A stretch of 64,000 nucleotides of DNA from Microbacterium stercoris (lineage in GTDB: Bacteria; Actinomycetota; Actinomycetes; Actinomycetales; Microbacteriaceae): the NCBI RefSeq assembly GCF_017592545.1, contig NZ_JAGFOA010000001.1, forward strand, positions 843,587 to 907,586, written 5' to 3'. The translations under genes and the position numbers were made by a program. Positions 16,326 to 24,915 of this stretch are shown here, one piece after another; positions within the stretch are counted from its first letter, which is position 1; each line of letters begins with the position of its first letter. The notes under the pieces are model-generated. The model ran no database searches. It saw only the letters and a list, made by a program, of their open reading frames with translations, and was not told the origin of the DNA.

Positions 16326-17018
16326 GTGAATGACGAAGAGCAGACAGAGGGCCCCGCGGGATCCGGATTCGGGCAGGGCGCGCTGTCGAAGTTCACGGCC
16401 TTCATCTATTGGCACCTGATCGTGCTGGCGCTGATGTGCGTGGCGTCGCTGCCGGTTGTGGCACTCTTCTTCTTCCTCGCGCGGGTGCCCGGCAATCTTG
16501 CGCTCGTGCCGCTGATCCTGATCCTGTACGGGCCGGTGCTGTCGGCCGGGCTGTTCGCGCTGCGCGACCGCACGAGGGTGGATGAGCTGGCGCCGCTGAA
16601 GTCGTTCCTGAAGGGGCTGCGTCTGGGGCTGGTCGATTCGCTGAAGGCATGGGCGCCGCCGATGGTGTTCCTCGCGGTGCTCGTGGGTGGACTCGTGGTG
16701 TCGGGCGGCGGGATCCTCTTCGGGCTCCTCGTGATGATCGGTGTGATCGCGGTGCTGTGGGGGCTGAACGCGCTCACCATCGCGACCTTCTTCTCGTTCC
16801 GATGGATCGACATCGCGCGTCTGGCGGTCTACTACCTCGGGCGCCGATGGATCGGCACGATCGGCCTGCTCGCGCTCCTGGTCGTCGCGACCGGCGTCGT
16901 GTACTTCACCACCGAGGCGGTGCTCTGGCTGTTCGGCGGTGTCTTCGTCGCGTTCCTCTGGGCGACCGTGCAGCCGATGGTCGCCGACATCCAGGAACGG
17001 TTCACCGCACACCCCTGA
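16326..17018 (+). CDS. DUF624-like membrane protein
   Basis: This 230-residue protein has a hydrophilic head of about 20 residues and five or so membrane segments. The segment ALMCVASLPVVALFFFLARVPG resembles the first part of DUF624/YesL proteins. It starts with GTG, preceded by AAGGTG. It is the second DUF624-type protein in the window, but here it is not inside a transporter operon; it stands before a large LuxR-type regulator and after the GH39 gene. The function is unknown. A role in carbohydrate transport is suggested only by the family's usual neighbourhood. Confidence 0.65.
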   Translation: MNDEEQTEGPAGSGFGQGALSKFTAFIYWHLIVLALMCVASLPVVALFFFLARVPGNLALVPLILILYGPVLSAGLFALRDRTRVDELAPLKSFLKGLRLGLVDSLKAWAPPMVFLAVLVGGLVVSGGGILFGLLVMIGVIAVLWGLNALTIATFFSFRWIDIARLAVYYLGRRWIGTIGLLALLVVATGVVYFTTEAVLWLFGGVFVAFLWATVQPMVADIQERFTAHP

Positions 17019-17041
17019 CCTGCGCGCCGCCCGCGGCTAGC

Positions 17042-19678
17042 ATGGCGCCCATGGCGTCCAGGGCGGAAGCGCTGTTCCCCGGAGTGCGCGACGAGGCCGT
17101 CGCCTCCCTCAGGGACGGCGTGAGCGTGAGCCTGTCGGGTCTTCCCGGCAGCGGGCGCAGCGCGCTCACGCGCGACATCACGCGCGTGCTGATCGAGGCC
17201 GGCTGGGACGTGATCGAGATCGCCGGCGTGGACGGGCTGCGTGGCCGCCCGCTCGAGGCGCTCGCGGTGGCGGGCCTCTTCGACGCGCGAGCGACCGGAT
17301 CCGGAACCCCGCTGGCCGCGGCGGTCTCGGCGATCCGGCGGGCCGCATCGAGCGGACGAACGGCCGTGGTCGTCGACGACGCAGACGACCTCGACGAGGC
17401 CTCGACCGGGGCGCTCGCCGCGGCACTGCGGGGTGGGGTGGCGCCGGTGCTGTCGGTCGTGCGGATCGATCGCGCGATTCCCGGCACCACGCTGACCACC
17501 GCGGTGCGCCCCGCGGTGCGGCTGGCGGTTCCGCCCCTCGACTTCCCCGATTCGACCGATCTGATCGAGCGGCGTTGCGCGGGCCCGGTCGGCGTGGAGA
17601 CCGCCGCGCGCATCCATGCGAAATCGGGAGGCCTGCCGGGGCTGATCGTGGCGATCACGGATGCCGGGCTGCGCGAGGGGCTGCTCGTCGAGCGTCGCGG
17701 TCTGTGGCGCGCGCAGGGCACGCTCGCCTCGGGGCGCCTTGTGCCCGTGCTCGAACCGCTCGTGGCGGGGCTCGACTCGGCGCATTTCGACGCGCTGCTG
17801 ACGCTCGCGCTCGTGGGCACGGTCGACACCGCGCTGGCGCGGCGGATCGTGGCGGCGCCCCTGCTGGAGCGCCTCGACGATCGCGGCCTGCTCGCCTTCG
17901 CGTCTCAGGACGGAGCCCTGGTGGTGAGCGTGTATCCGCCTCTGCTGGCCGAGCATCTGCGGCGCGACCGGATCGGCGCGCGTCGGCTGCGTCTGCTCGA
18001 CGAGATCGACGTGTCGATCACGGGTCGCCTGCCCGACAGCCGGCACCAGCAGCTGGCCCCGATGCTGCTCGGGGGCGAGCCGCGCCGCAGCTACCTGCCG
18101 CAGCGCGGGCTCGGTGCGGATCCGGGAGACGAGTCGGGGCGCCGGGCGTCGGCGGACGCGACGCTGAACCGGATGGTGTTCGAGCGGATGACCGCCGAGA
18201 CCCTGGTGCGCAAGGCCAAGTGGGAGTCGCGGCGCGACGTCGACTCGGCCATCCTCTACGCCCTGTCGTTGATGGCCTCGCACGGCGATCCCGCGGAGAT
18301 CGAGGGTGTGCTGAGCGAGGCCGCCGCCGCCGGCGAGGACGAGCGTGCCCTGGTGGCGCTGTGGCGCGCGATCGTGCGCGCGGCAGAACCGGGAGGCATC
18401 GACGCCGCCCGGTCCTTCCTGGCAGCCGAGACACCGCGGGTGGGGCGCTGGGCCCCGCTGCTGAGAGTGATCGGCGGGCATGTGTCGCTCGTGTACGACC
18501 GCGTGGAGCCGCTGCCCGAGCCTCCCGAGGAGTCCGCTCCCGCGCTCGTGGCGGTGTCGACGCGCATGCTGCGGGCCGAGCGCGCCCTCGCCACCGGGCA
18601 CCCCTCGGTCGCGCGCGAGGCGCTCGCGCAGATCGACGAGGACGATGACCTCGCCATCGACGCCAGCACCACGGTGTTCCGCACGCTCGTGCGTGTGTTC
18701 TCGGGCGACCTCGACGGGGCCGAGGAGGAGGCGCGCGCGCACTTCGACGAGGGCATCACGCGCCTGGATCCCGACCTCATCACCCCGCACGGATACGTGC
18801 TGGCGCTCATCCACACCCTGCGCGGAGACGAGCGGGCGCTGCGCGCGCACCTGTCGACGCAGCTGTCGGTGGGGTACAGCTCGCTGCGATACGCGCACTT
18901 CCAGCTCGGCGCGCTCGTGACCGGCGCGCGGGTGGCGGCCGGGACGGGGCGCGGGATGTCGGCGCGCTCGCTCGCCGAGCAGGCCGAGCGCTCCGCGCCC
19001 GCTCTGGGGCCGTTCCCCCTGATGGCCACCGTGCACGCCCGCGCGAACGCGCGCCTCGTGGACGGCGACGCGCCCGCCGACGTGGCGGCGTCGTTCTGGG
19101 AGACCGCGCAAGAGGCCCACAGCCGCGGGTATCTGATGAACGCGCTCTTCCTGGGCGTGCGCGCCCAGGAGCTGCACGCTCACCCTCGGCGCGTGGCGAC
19201 CATGCGGGAGTGGGCCGCGCAGGCCGAGCCGGGCGGCCTGGTCGCCGTCCACCTGCTGTACGCGCAGGCCCTGTCGGGCGACGACGTCGGCGCGATGCGC
19301 GAGGCGGCTGCGGAGCTCACTCGACACGGCGTGCACGCCGCGTCGCTGCGCGTGCAGGTGGCGGCGATGGCGGTCGCCTCGCGTGGACAGGGCGAAGTCG
19401 CCGAGGAGATCGCCCGGGCGGTGCGCGCCCAGGCGGCCGCGCTGGGCGGCGGGTACCCCGCGCTCGCCGCGACCCTGCTTCGGGGGCAGGTGCTGACGAC
19501 CCGCGAGCACGAGGTCGCGCGCTTCGCGGCCGATGGTCTCAGCAATCCCGAGATCGCCGAGCGGCTGTCGGTCAGCACCCGCACGGTCGAGAACCACCTC
19601 TACCGCGTGTTCCAGAAGCTGCACATCAGCGACCGCTCCGCCCTGGTCGACGTGCTCCACGGCGGTCCGCGCGCCTGA
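17042..19678 (+). CDS. Large ATPase regulator with LuxR DNA-binding domain
   Basis: This 878-residue protein has the layout of a LAL/STAND-type regulator. A P-loop ATPase stands at the N-terminus (Walker A GLPGSGRS, residues 33-40; Walker B VVVDDADDLD near 107-114). A long helical middle follows, probably TPR-like. The last 60 residues form a LuxR/GerE helix-turn-helix (LTTREHEVARFAADGLSNPEIAERL and TVENHLYRVFQKL). Such proteins activate transcription after binding an inducer and ATP. The start is uncertain: ATG at 17042 or 17051, neither with a clear ribosome binding site. Its closest neighbours are the DUF624-like gene (23 bases upstream) and, further away, GH67. Regulation of sugar genes is possible but unproven. 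Confidence 0.85.
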   Translation: MAPMASRAEALFPGVRDEAVASLRDGVSVSLSGLPGSGRSALTRDITRVLIEAGWDVIEIAGVDGLRGRPLEALAVAGLFDARATGSGTPLAAAVSAIRRAASSGRTAVVVDDADDLDEASTGALAAALRGGVAPVLSVVRIDRAIPGTTLTTAVRPAVRLAVPPLDFPDSTDLIERRCAGPVGVETAARIHAKSGGLPGLIVAITDAGLREGLLVERRGLWRAQGTLASGRLVPVLEPLVAGLDSAHFDALLTLALVGTVDTALARRIVAAPLLERLDDRGLLAFASQDGALVVSVYPPLLAEHLRRDRIGARRLRLLDEIDVSITGRLPDSRHQQLAPMLLGGEPRRSYLPQRGLGADPGDESGRRASADATLNRMVFERMTAETLVRKAKWESRRDVDSAILYALSLMASHGDPAEIEGVLSEAAAAGEDERALVALWRAIVRAAEPGGIDAARSFLAAETPRVGRWAPLLRVIGGHVSLVYDRVEPLPEPPEESAPALVAVSTRMLRAERALATGHPSVAREALAQIDEDDDLAIDASTTVFRTLVRVFSGDLDGAEEEARAHFDEGITRLDPDLITPHGYVLALIHTLRGDERALRAHLSTQLSVGYSSLRYAHFQLGALVTGARVAAGTGRGMSARSLAEQAERSAPALGPFPLMATVHARANARLVDGDAPADVAASFWETAQEAHSRGYLMNALFLGVRAQELHAHPRRVATMREWAAQAEPGGLVAVHLLYAQALSGDDVGAMREAAAELTRHGVHAASLRVQVAAMAVASRGQGEVAEEIARAVRAQAAALGGGYPALAATLLRGQVLTTREHEVARFAADGLSNPEIAERLSVSTRTVENHLYRVFQKLHISDRSALVDVLHGGPRA

Positions 19679-20517
19679 ACTCAGGGCATCGGTCACTCGC
19701 GTGGGGGGCATCCGCGTACTCAGGCGCGTGCGCGCGTACTCAGAGTGTGCCCGTGCGCGTACTCAGATGCGGTGCACGCACCGTCGGCGCCCCGGTCCCG
19801 CGCGCACCATTGAGTCATCGGCCTTCGGGTGGCCGACAGACAGGATCGAGGCCTTCGGGTGGCCGAGATCCACAGTGTGGAGCACGAGGCTGGGCCCGCC
19901 ACCGCGTCGGGAGGCGCGCAGCTGTGACAGCGCTCACGTCCCGGCATCGACGTCGTGGGGACGACGGGGCACGATGCCACAGGGGACCTCAGACGAGGAG
20001 GACTGAGGGGCGCACCGCGGAGCACACACACGGACCTGCGGGGTCCGCCCGCGTCCGGGGGGATGCGGGCGGATCCCGCTTCTCCGTCTCCGGATGCGTT
20101 CTCTGTCTTCGGACGTGTTCTCGTCTCCGGACGCGGTCGAAGCGCGGGGCGCGGTGCGGGCGGGCGAGGCGCGGTGCGGGCGCGCGAGCGCGGCCATCGT
20201 CCGTGACCCGCGGGGAGCAGACACGCGCGCCGCCGCGTGACGCACCCACTTCGCACGCGTATGCGCGCAAAGTGGGCCCGCAGGGCACTGAGAACCGTCA
20301 CCGGCGCCTTCTGCGGTGTGGGGCGGCCGACAGGATGGGGTCATCGGCCGTCGGGAAGCCGATGACAGGATCGCTGGCTGCGGATCGCCCCTCGGCAGTC
20401 GGCATCCACGGTGGGGCGCTTTCGAGCAACACACCGAGACCGCGGGGGTCATCCGTACCCGGGGGGGATGCGGATGGCCCTCGCCCCACGCCGTACGGCG
20501 GGGGCACCATCGCCGGG
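19679..20517. other. Gene-free 840-bp region with short repeats
   Basis: No open frame here shows convincing protein features on either strand. I see GCGTACTCAG three times (19714, 19734, 19757) and a twice-repeated GGCCTTCGGGTGGCCGA near 19820-19875. A CRP/GlxR-like site TGTGACAGCGCTCACG lies at 19923-19938, followed by several TCTCCGGA-type repeats near 20080-20140. The region lies between the convergent LuxR-type and GH67 genes. It may be decayed coding sequence or a repeat-rich spacer. Confidence 0.5.
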
Positions 20518-22509
20518 TCAGTAGATGCGGCGACCCCGCGCGTCAGCGACGCCCGACTTGCGCAGGAAGTACGTGTTGACCTGGTCGCGCCATTCGATCG
20601 CGCTTCTCAGCTGCTCCGCGAAGCGCTCGTCCACCCCGGCGACGAGATCGCGGTCGCGGAGGGATCCGGACACCGCGTTCCACGCCTCGATGTCGCGCTG
20701 CACCCTCTCGACGCCCTCGAAGTGCGTGTCGTAGATGTGCTGGATCACGGTCGTCCCGCTGTGCAGCACGTGCGCGTACGGCACGTGGTGGAAGAACAGG
20801 ATCAGCTCATCCGGCACCGTCTCGAGTGATTCGTAGGTCTCGCGCCAGGGCGAGGGGTAGAGGCCGGCGAACCCCGTTCCGGTGGCGACCGTGCGGTCGA
20901 CGCCGATGCCGTCGCGATCGGCGAAGTGGTACGTGCCCCACGGGGTGTACTCGTAGCCGTCGACGTCGGGCCCGTAGTGGTGGCCGGGGCGCACCATAAA
21001 GCCCACGCCGAGCGGTGTTGTGTACTTCTCGTAGGTCCGCCACGAGTCGGCGAGGATGTCGTGGATCGCCGCGGCCGTCGTGGCGTCCTCGCCCGCGAAC
21101 GTCTGCCCGATCCATTCGTCGAGCAGGTCGGTCGCGGAGGCGTCCGGGTTCCAGGTGAGGCGGCCGTACGCGTAGAGGTTCGCCTGGGCGAAGGGATGGC
21201 CGGTCCAGAACTCGTCGTCGCCGACGTTCGCGACCGCGGCGAAACCGCCCTGGGCGAGGGCAGCCACGGTCTGGCCGCTGTCGCCTCCGAAGTCGAAGCG
21301 CATGACCTCCGTCCACTGCGGGCCGAGGTAGACGGCGTGCTTCTGCTGGCCGGTGTACTCCTGCGTCACCTGCAGTTCGAGCGCCACCCTCGTGTTCGGC
21401 ATCGCGGCCAGCACGGGCGAGATGGGCTCGCGCACCTGGAAGTCCATGGGGCCGAACTTCACCTGCACGATGACGTTGTCGCGGAAGCGGCCGTCGAGAG
21501 GGGCGAAGTGGTCGAATGCCGCGCGGGCGCGATCGGTCGACCGGTCGCGCCAGTCCTGCGTGTGGTTGTAGACGAAGGCGCGCCAGTGGATGATGCCGCC
21601 GTGCGGGGCCACGGCCTCCGCGAGCATGTTGGCGCCGTCGGCGTGGTCGCGGCCATACGCGAACGGCCCGGGCTGACCCTCCGAGTCGGCCTTGACGACG
21701 AAGCCGCCGAAGTCGGGGATCGCCGCCCAGACGCGGTCGGCGGCCTCGGCCCACCAGGCCTTGACGTCCGCGTCGAACGGATCTGAGGTGGCGAGTCCGC
21801 CGAGCATGACGGGCGCCGCCCACGAGACGGCGAGGTGCAGACGCACGCCGTAGGGGCGCAGCGCGGCGGCGATGCGTGCGGCATGCTCGAGGTCGTCTGT
21901 CAGCAGCCGGGCCTCACGGTGATGCACGTTGACGTTGTTCACCGAGACGGCGTTGATGCCGATCGAGGCGAGCAGGCGCGCATACGCGCCGACGCGCGAG
22001 AGGTCGTCGCGCACGTGGCCGCTGCCCGGCAGACCGTCGCCCACGCTGAAGAAGATCGATGCGCCCGCATACCCGCGCTCCACTGCGCCCATGACCGGGT
22101 GCAGGTCCATGTTGTCCCAGTGGTTCAGGATGCGGATCGCCCGCGACGGCTCGTGCGTCTCCTCGCCGGATCCCTCGAAGGCCGCCTCGCCGAGCCGCAC
22201 GAGGTGGAAGAAGCCGTAGAGCAGCCCGCGGCCGCTCGAGGCGGCGACCGTCACGGATCCGTCCGCCCGGCGCACGCGGAACGCCTCGTCACCGAGCCCG
22301 CCCTCAAGGGCGAACACGATGTCGGCCCGCGGAGCCTCGCCCGTGAAGCGCACGGCGGATCCCCCGTGCGCGGTCGTCGCGGCGGCGGCCTCCGCGGCCA
22401 CGGTCTCGGTCTGGGCGTCGCCCTGGACGACGGCGATCGCGCGGCGCCCGAGGGGCGCGAAGGCGGCGGTCGGTAGCCAGGCAGGATGAGCGGCAGCAGT
22501 GGCGGTCAC
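20518..22509 (-). CDS. GH67 alpha-glucuronidase
   Basis: This 663-residue enzyme removes (4-O-methyl)glucuronic acid from the non-reducing end of xylo-oligosaccharides. The general acid is E277 in KADSEGQPGP. The catalytic pair is D356 (GPMDFQVREP) and E384 (QVTQEYTGQQ). The spacing of 79 and 28 residues equals that of the known residues E285, D364 and E392 of the Geobacillus enzyme, as I remember them. There is no signal peptide, so the enzyme should act on imported aldouronic acids. It starts with GTG; a perfect 13-bp inverted repeat lies 20 bases upstream. It complements the LplB-type importer and the GH39 xylosidase. Confidence 0.95.
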   Translation of the reverse strand: MTATAAAHPAWLPTAAFAPLGRRAIAVVQGDAQTETVAAEAAAATTAHGGSAVRFTGEAPRADIVFALEGGLGDEAFRVRRADGSVTVAASSGRGLLYGFFHLVRLGEAAFEGSGEETHEPSRAIRILNHWDNMDLHPVMGAVERGYAGASIFFSVGDGLPGSGHVRDDLSRVGAYARLLASIGINAVSVNNVNVHHREARLLTDDLEHAARIAAALRPYGVRLHLAVSWAAPVMLGGLATSDPFDADVKAWWAEAADRVWAAIPDFGGFVVKADSEGQPGPFAYGRDHADGANMLAEAVAPHGGIIHWRAFVYNHTQDWRDRSTDRARAAFDHFAPLDGRFRDNVIVQVKFGPMDFQVREPISPVLAAMPNTRVALELQVTQEYTGQQKHAVYLGPQWTEVMRFDFGGDSGQTVAALAQGGFAAVANVGDDEFWTGHPFAQANLYAYGRLTWNPDASATDLLDEWIGQTFAGEDATTAAAIHDILADSWRTYEKYTTPLGVGFMVRPGHHYGPDVDGYEYTPWGTYHFADRDGIGVDRTVATGTGFAGLYPSPWRETYESLETVPDELILFFHHVPYAHVLHSGTTVIQHIYDTHFEGVERVQRDIEAWNAVSGSLRDRDLVAGVDERFAEQLRSAIEWRDQVNTYFLRKSGVADARGRRIY

Positions 22510-22528
22510 CCGACCATTCTGCCGCAGA

Positions 22529-22565
22529 CATAACTATTTGTGGCCGATGGCGACAAATAGTTATG
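22529..22565. promoter_or_regulatory. AT-rich perfect inverted repeat, probable operator
   Basis: CATAACTATTTGT (22529-22541) and its exact complement ACAAATAGTTATG (22553-22565) flank an 11-base spacer. This is strikingly AT-rich for its surroundings and lies between the divergent GH67 and SGNH hydrolase genes. It differs from the other operators in the window, so a different regulator, perhaps GntR-like, is likely. The regulator is not identified. Confidence 0.65.
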
Positions 22566-22622
22566 AGGTCCGCACCGCACGAGTTTCACCCCGCGTTCAC
22601 CCCGCTGCGGTGCAATGTCGCC

Positions 22623-23411
22623 GTGGAGCGCAAGACGGCGATCGTCGCGACATCGGTCATCACGGGCGTCGGCGCCGCCGTGCTCAGCGGGCGCGCGCTG
22701 CTCGCGCGGCAGGCGGCCGTCGCGCGTCGCCGGATCGGCAAGCCCCTCGGCGAGCAGGGCATCGACGCCGACAGGGTGTGGCGCCCGGGCCTTGGCGGCG
22801 AGCCGGTCGAGCTTCTGGTGCTCGGCGACTCCATCGCCGCAGGGCTGGGCGCCGAGCGCCGCAAGGACACCCTGGGCGCGCGCATCGCCAAGGGCGTCGC
22901 GAAGATCATCGGGCGCCCCGTGCGGCTCACCACCCGCGCGGTGGTCGGCGCTTCGACCTCGGCCCTCGGCGACCAGATCGACGGGCTCGATCCGGACTAC
23001 CGCCCGGATGTCGCGGTGATCGTGGTCGGCGGGAACGACGTCACGCATCGCGTGCCGATCTCGCAGTCGGTCGAGCACCTGACCCATGCGATCCAGCGCC
23101 TGCGCGGCCGCGACATCGCGGTCGTGGTGGGCACCTGCCCCGATCTCGGGGCGCTGCGGCCGGTGCCGCAGCCGCTGCGCCACCTCGGCTCGCGCATCTC
23201 GCGCGCGCTCGCGCATGCGCAGGCCGACGCCGCGCGAGCCGCGGGCGCCCTGCCGGTGTCGCTGCGCCGCGCCGTCGGGCCGGTGTTCATCTCCCACCCC
23301 GACGAGATGTTCTCGCTCGACCGGTTCCACCCCTCCGCCCTCGGCTACCGCCGCACGGCCGAGGCGCTGATCCCGGCCGTCCTCGCCCAGCTGCAGCACC
23401 CAGCCGCCTGA
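22623..23411 (+). CDS. SGNH/GDSL-type hydrolase
   Basis: This 262-residue esterase-like protein has an N-terminal hydrophobic segment (TAIVATSVITGVGAAVL), likely a membrane anchor or signal. The SGNH blocks are visible: block I LLVLGDSIAAGLG with the nucleophilic Ser; block III VIVVGGNDVTHRV with Gly and Asn; and block V FHPSALGY with the catalytic His preceded by Asp in SLDRFHPS. I prefer the GTG at 22623, because the upstream in-frame ATG (22563) lies inside the inverted repeat that is probably an operator; the start remains uncertain. Divergent from GH67, it might be an acetyl-xylan or other carbohydrate esterase. That is an inference. Confidence 0.75.
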   Translation: MERKTAIVATSVITGVGAAVLSGRALLARQAAVARRRIGKPLGEQGIDADRVWRPGLGGEPVELLVLGDSIAAGLGAERRKDTLGARIAKGVAKIIGRPVRLTTRAVVGASTSALGDQIDGLDPDYRPDVAVIVVGGNDVTHRVPISQSVEHLTHAIQRLRGRDIAVVVGTCPDLGALRPVPQPLRHLGSRISRALAHAQADAARAAGALPVSLRRAVGPVFISHPDEMFSLDRFHPSALGYRRTAEALIPAVLAQLQHPAA

Positions 23412-23436
23412 CCCCCGGCCCGGGGTCCGGCCCGCG

Positions 23437-24840
23437 CGTACGTCGAGCGAGCGCAGCGAGTCGAGACGCGCGAAGCCACCGGATGGCGCCGCCCATGGTG
23501 GTCGGGCCCGGCCTGCCGGTACGGGAGGGGATCCCGGGTCGGGGTCCGGCCCGCTCGTTCGTCGAGCGAGCGCAGCGAGTCGAGACGCGCGAAGCCACCG
23601 GATGGCGCCGCCCACGGGTGCCAGCCCGGTCCGGGGTGGGCCCGGGCCCGCCCGGGTCGGGAGGGAATCCCGGATCGGAAGGGCGTGGATCCGGTTCTCG
23701 GTCCTCCGCCTGCGAGGTCCCCTCCCGCCCCGTTCGTTCGTCGAGCGAGCGCAGCGAGTCGAGACGCCGGAAGCCTCCGCATGACGTCATCCTCGGGGCA
23801 AGTCCTCCTGGGGAGGGGATCCCGGGTCGGGAGGGCGCGGATCCGGATCTCGGTCCTCCGCCCGCGAGTTCCCCTCCCCCCTCGTTCGTTCGTCGAGCGA
23901 GCGCAGCGAGTCGAGACGCCGGAAGCCCCCGCATGACGTCATCCATGGGGCAAGTCCTCCCGGGGAGGGGATCCCGGGTGTGGAGGGCGCGGATCCGGTT
24001 CTCGACCCTCCGCCCGCGAGACCTCCTCCCTCCCCGCTCGTTCGTCGAGCGAGCGGAGCGAGTCGAGACGCCTGAAGCCTCCGCATGACGCCACCCACGG
24101 CGGCGAGGCCTGCCGGTACGGGAGGGGATCCCGGCTCGGGAGGGTGTGGATCCGGATCTCGGTCCTCCGCTCGCGAGTTTCCAGCCCCGTCGTTCGTCGA
24201 GCGAGCGAAGCGAGTCGAGACGCCTGAAGCCTCCGCAAGACGTCATCCACGGGGCAAGTCCTCCGGGGAGGGGATCCCGGGTCCGGAGGGTGTGGATCCG
24301 GATCTCGGTCCTCCGCTCGCGAGTTCCCCTCCCGCTCGTCCGCTCAGCGCGGCCCCGGCTCGCCCGGGTTGGGAGGAGATCCCGCATCGGGAGGGTATGG
24401 ATCCGGATCTCGGTCCTCCCCTCGCGAGATCCCCTCCCTGTCGTTCGTCGAGCGAGCGCAGCGAGTCGAGACGCCGGATGCCTTCGGATGGCGCCACCCG
24501 CGGGGTAAGTCCTCCTGGGAGGGGATCCCGGCTCGGGAGGGTGTGGATCCGGATCTGGGTCCTCCGTTCGCGAGATCCCCTCCCGTTCGGCGTCGAGTGC
24601 GGGCCCGGTTCGCCCGGGTGGGGAGGGGATCGCGCATCGGGAGGGTGTAGATCCGGGTTTCGGCCCTCCGCTGGCGAGATCCCCTCCCTGTCGTTCGTCG
24701 AGCGAGCAGCAGCGAGTCGAGACGCCGGAAGCCTTCGGATGACGCCACCCGCGGGGCAAGTCCTCCTGGGAGGGGATCCCGCGTCGGGAGGGTGTGAATC
24801 CGGATCTCGGCCCTCCGCTCGCGAGATCCCCTCCCGCTCG
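23437..24840. repeat. Composite array of nested palindromes and CGAGCGAGCG repeats
   Basis: About 1.4 kb without a gene holds two alternating elements. Eight copies of the CGAGCGAGCGNAGCGAGTCG repeat begin near 23437, 23552, 23735, 23888, 24041, 24192, 24442 and 24693. Ten nested palindromes begin near 23524, 23660, 23813, 23965, 24120, 24271, 24371, 24520, 24621 and 24771. The palindromes open with GGGAGGGGATCCCG, centre on ATCCGGAT and close with GCGAGATCCCCTCCC. A conserved linker with GACGCCGGAAGCCTCCGCAT and GGGGCAAGTCCTCC joins them, giving a composite period of about 150 bp. Open frames across the array are artefacts of the repeats. Confidence 0.92.
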
Positions 24841-24872
24841 TCGCCCCAACCCCGCCCAACCCGAGAACGAGA

Positions 24873-24905
24873 AACGGCCCGGCCCCACGAGGGGGCCGGG
24901 CCGTT
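24873..24905 (-). terminator. Terminator of the SDR gene
   Basis: A perfect 14-bp stem (AACGGCCCGGCCCC at 24873-24886 and its complement at 24892-24905) with a five-base loop is followed on the minus strand by TTTCTCGTTCTC. It lies ten bases behind the SDR stop codon. Confidence 0.85.
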
Positions 24906-24915
24906 CGGGTGAGGG

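Noticed and set aside
16832..19711. 959-codon open frame on the minus strand
   Set aside because: It is the antisense shadow of the ATPase-LuxR gene, with low-complexity Arg/His/Gly composition and no domain.
23437..24840. Regularly spaced direct repeats resembling a CRISPR array
   Set aside because: Spacers are themselves repeated, units are ~150 bp and palindromic, and there are no cas genes. It is a composite intergenic repeat.
23287..24888. 533-codon open frame through the repeat array
   Set aside because: Its product is a periodic Gly/Ser/Pro/Arg sequence dictated by the repeats; other frames are equally open.
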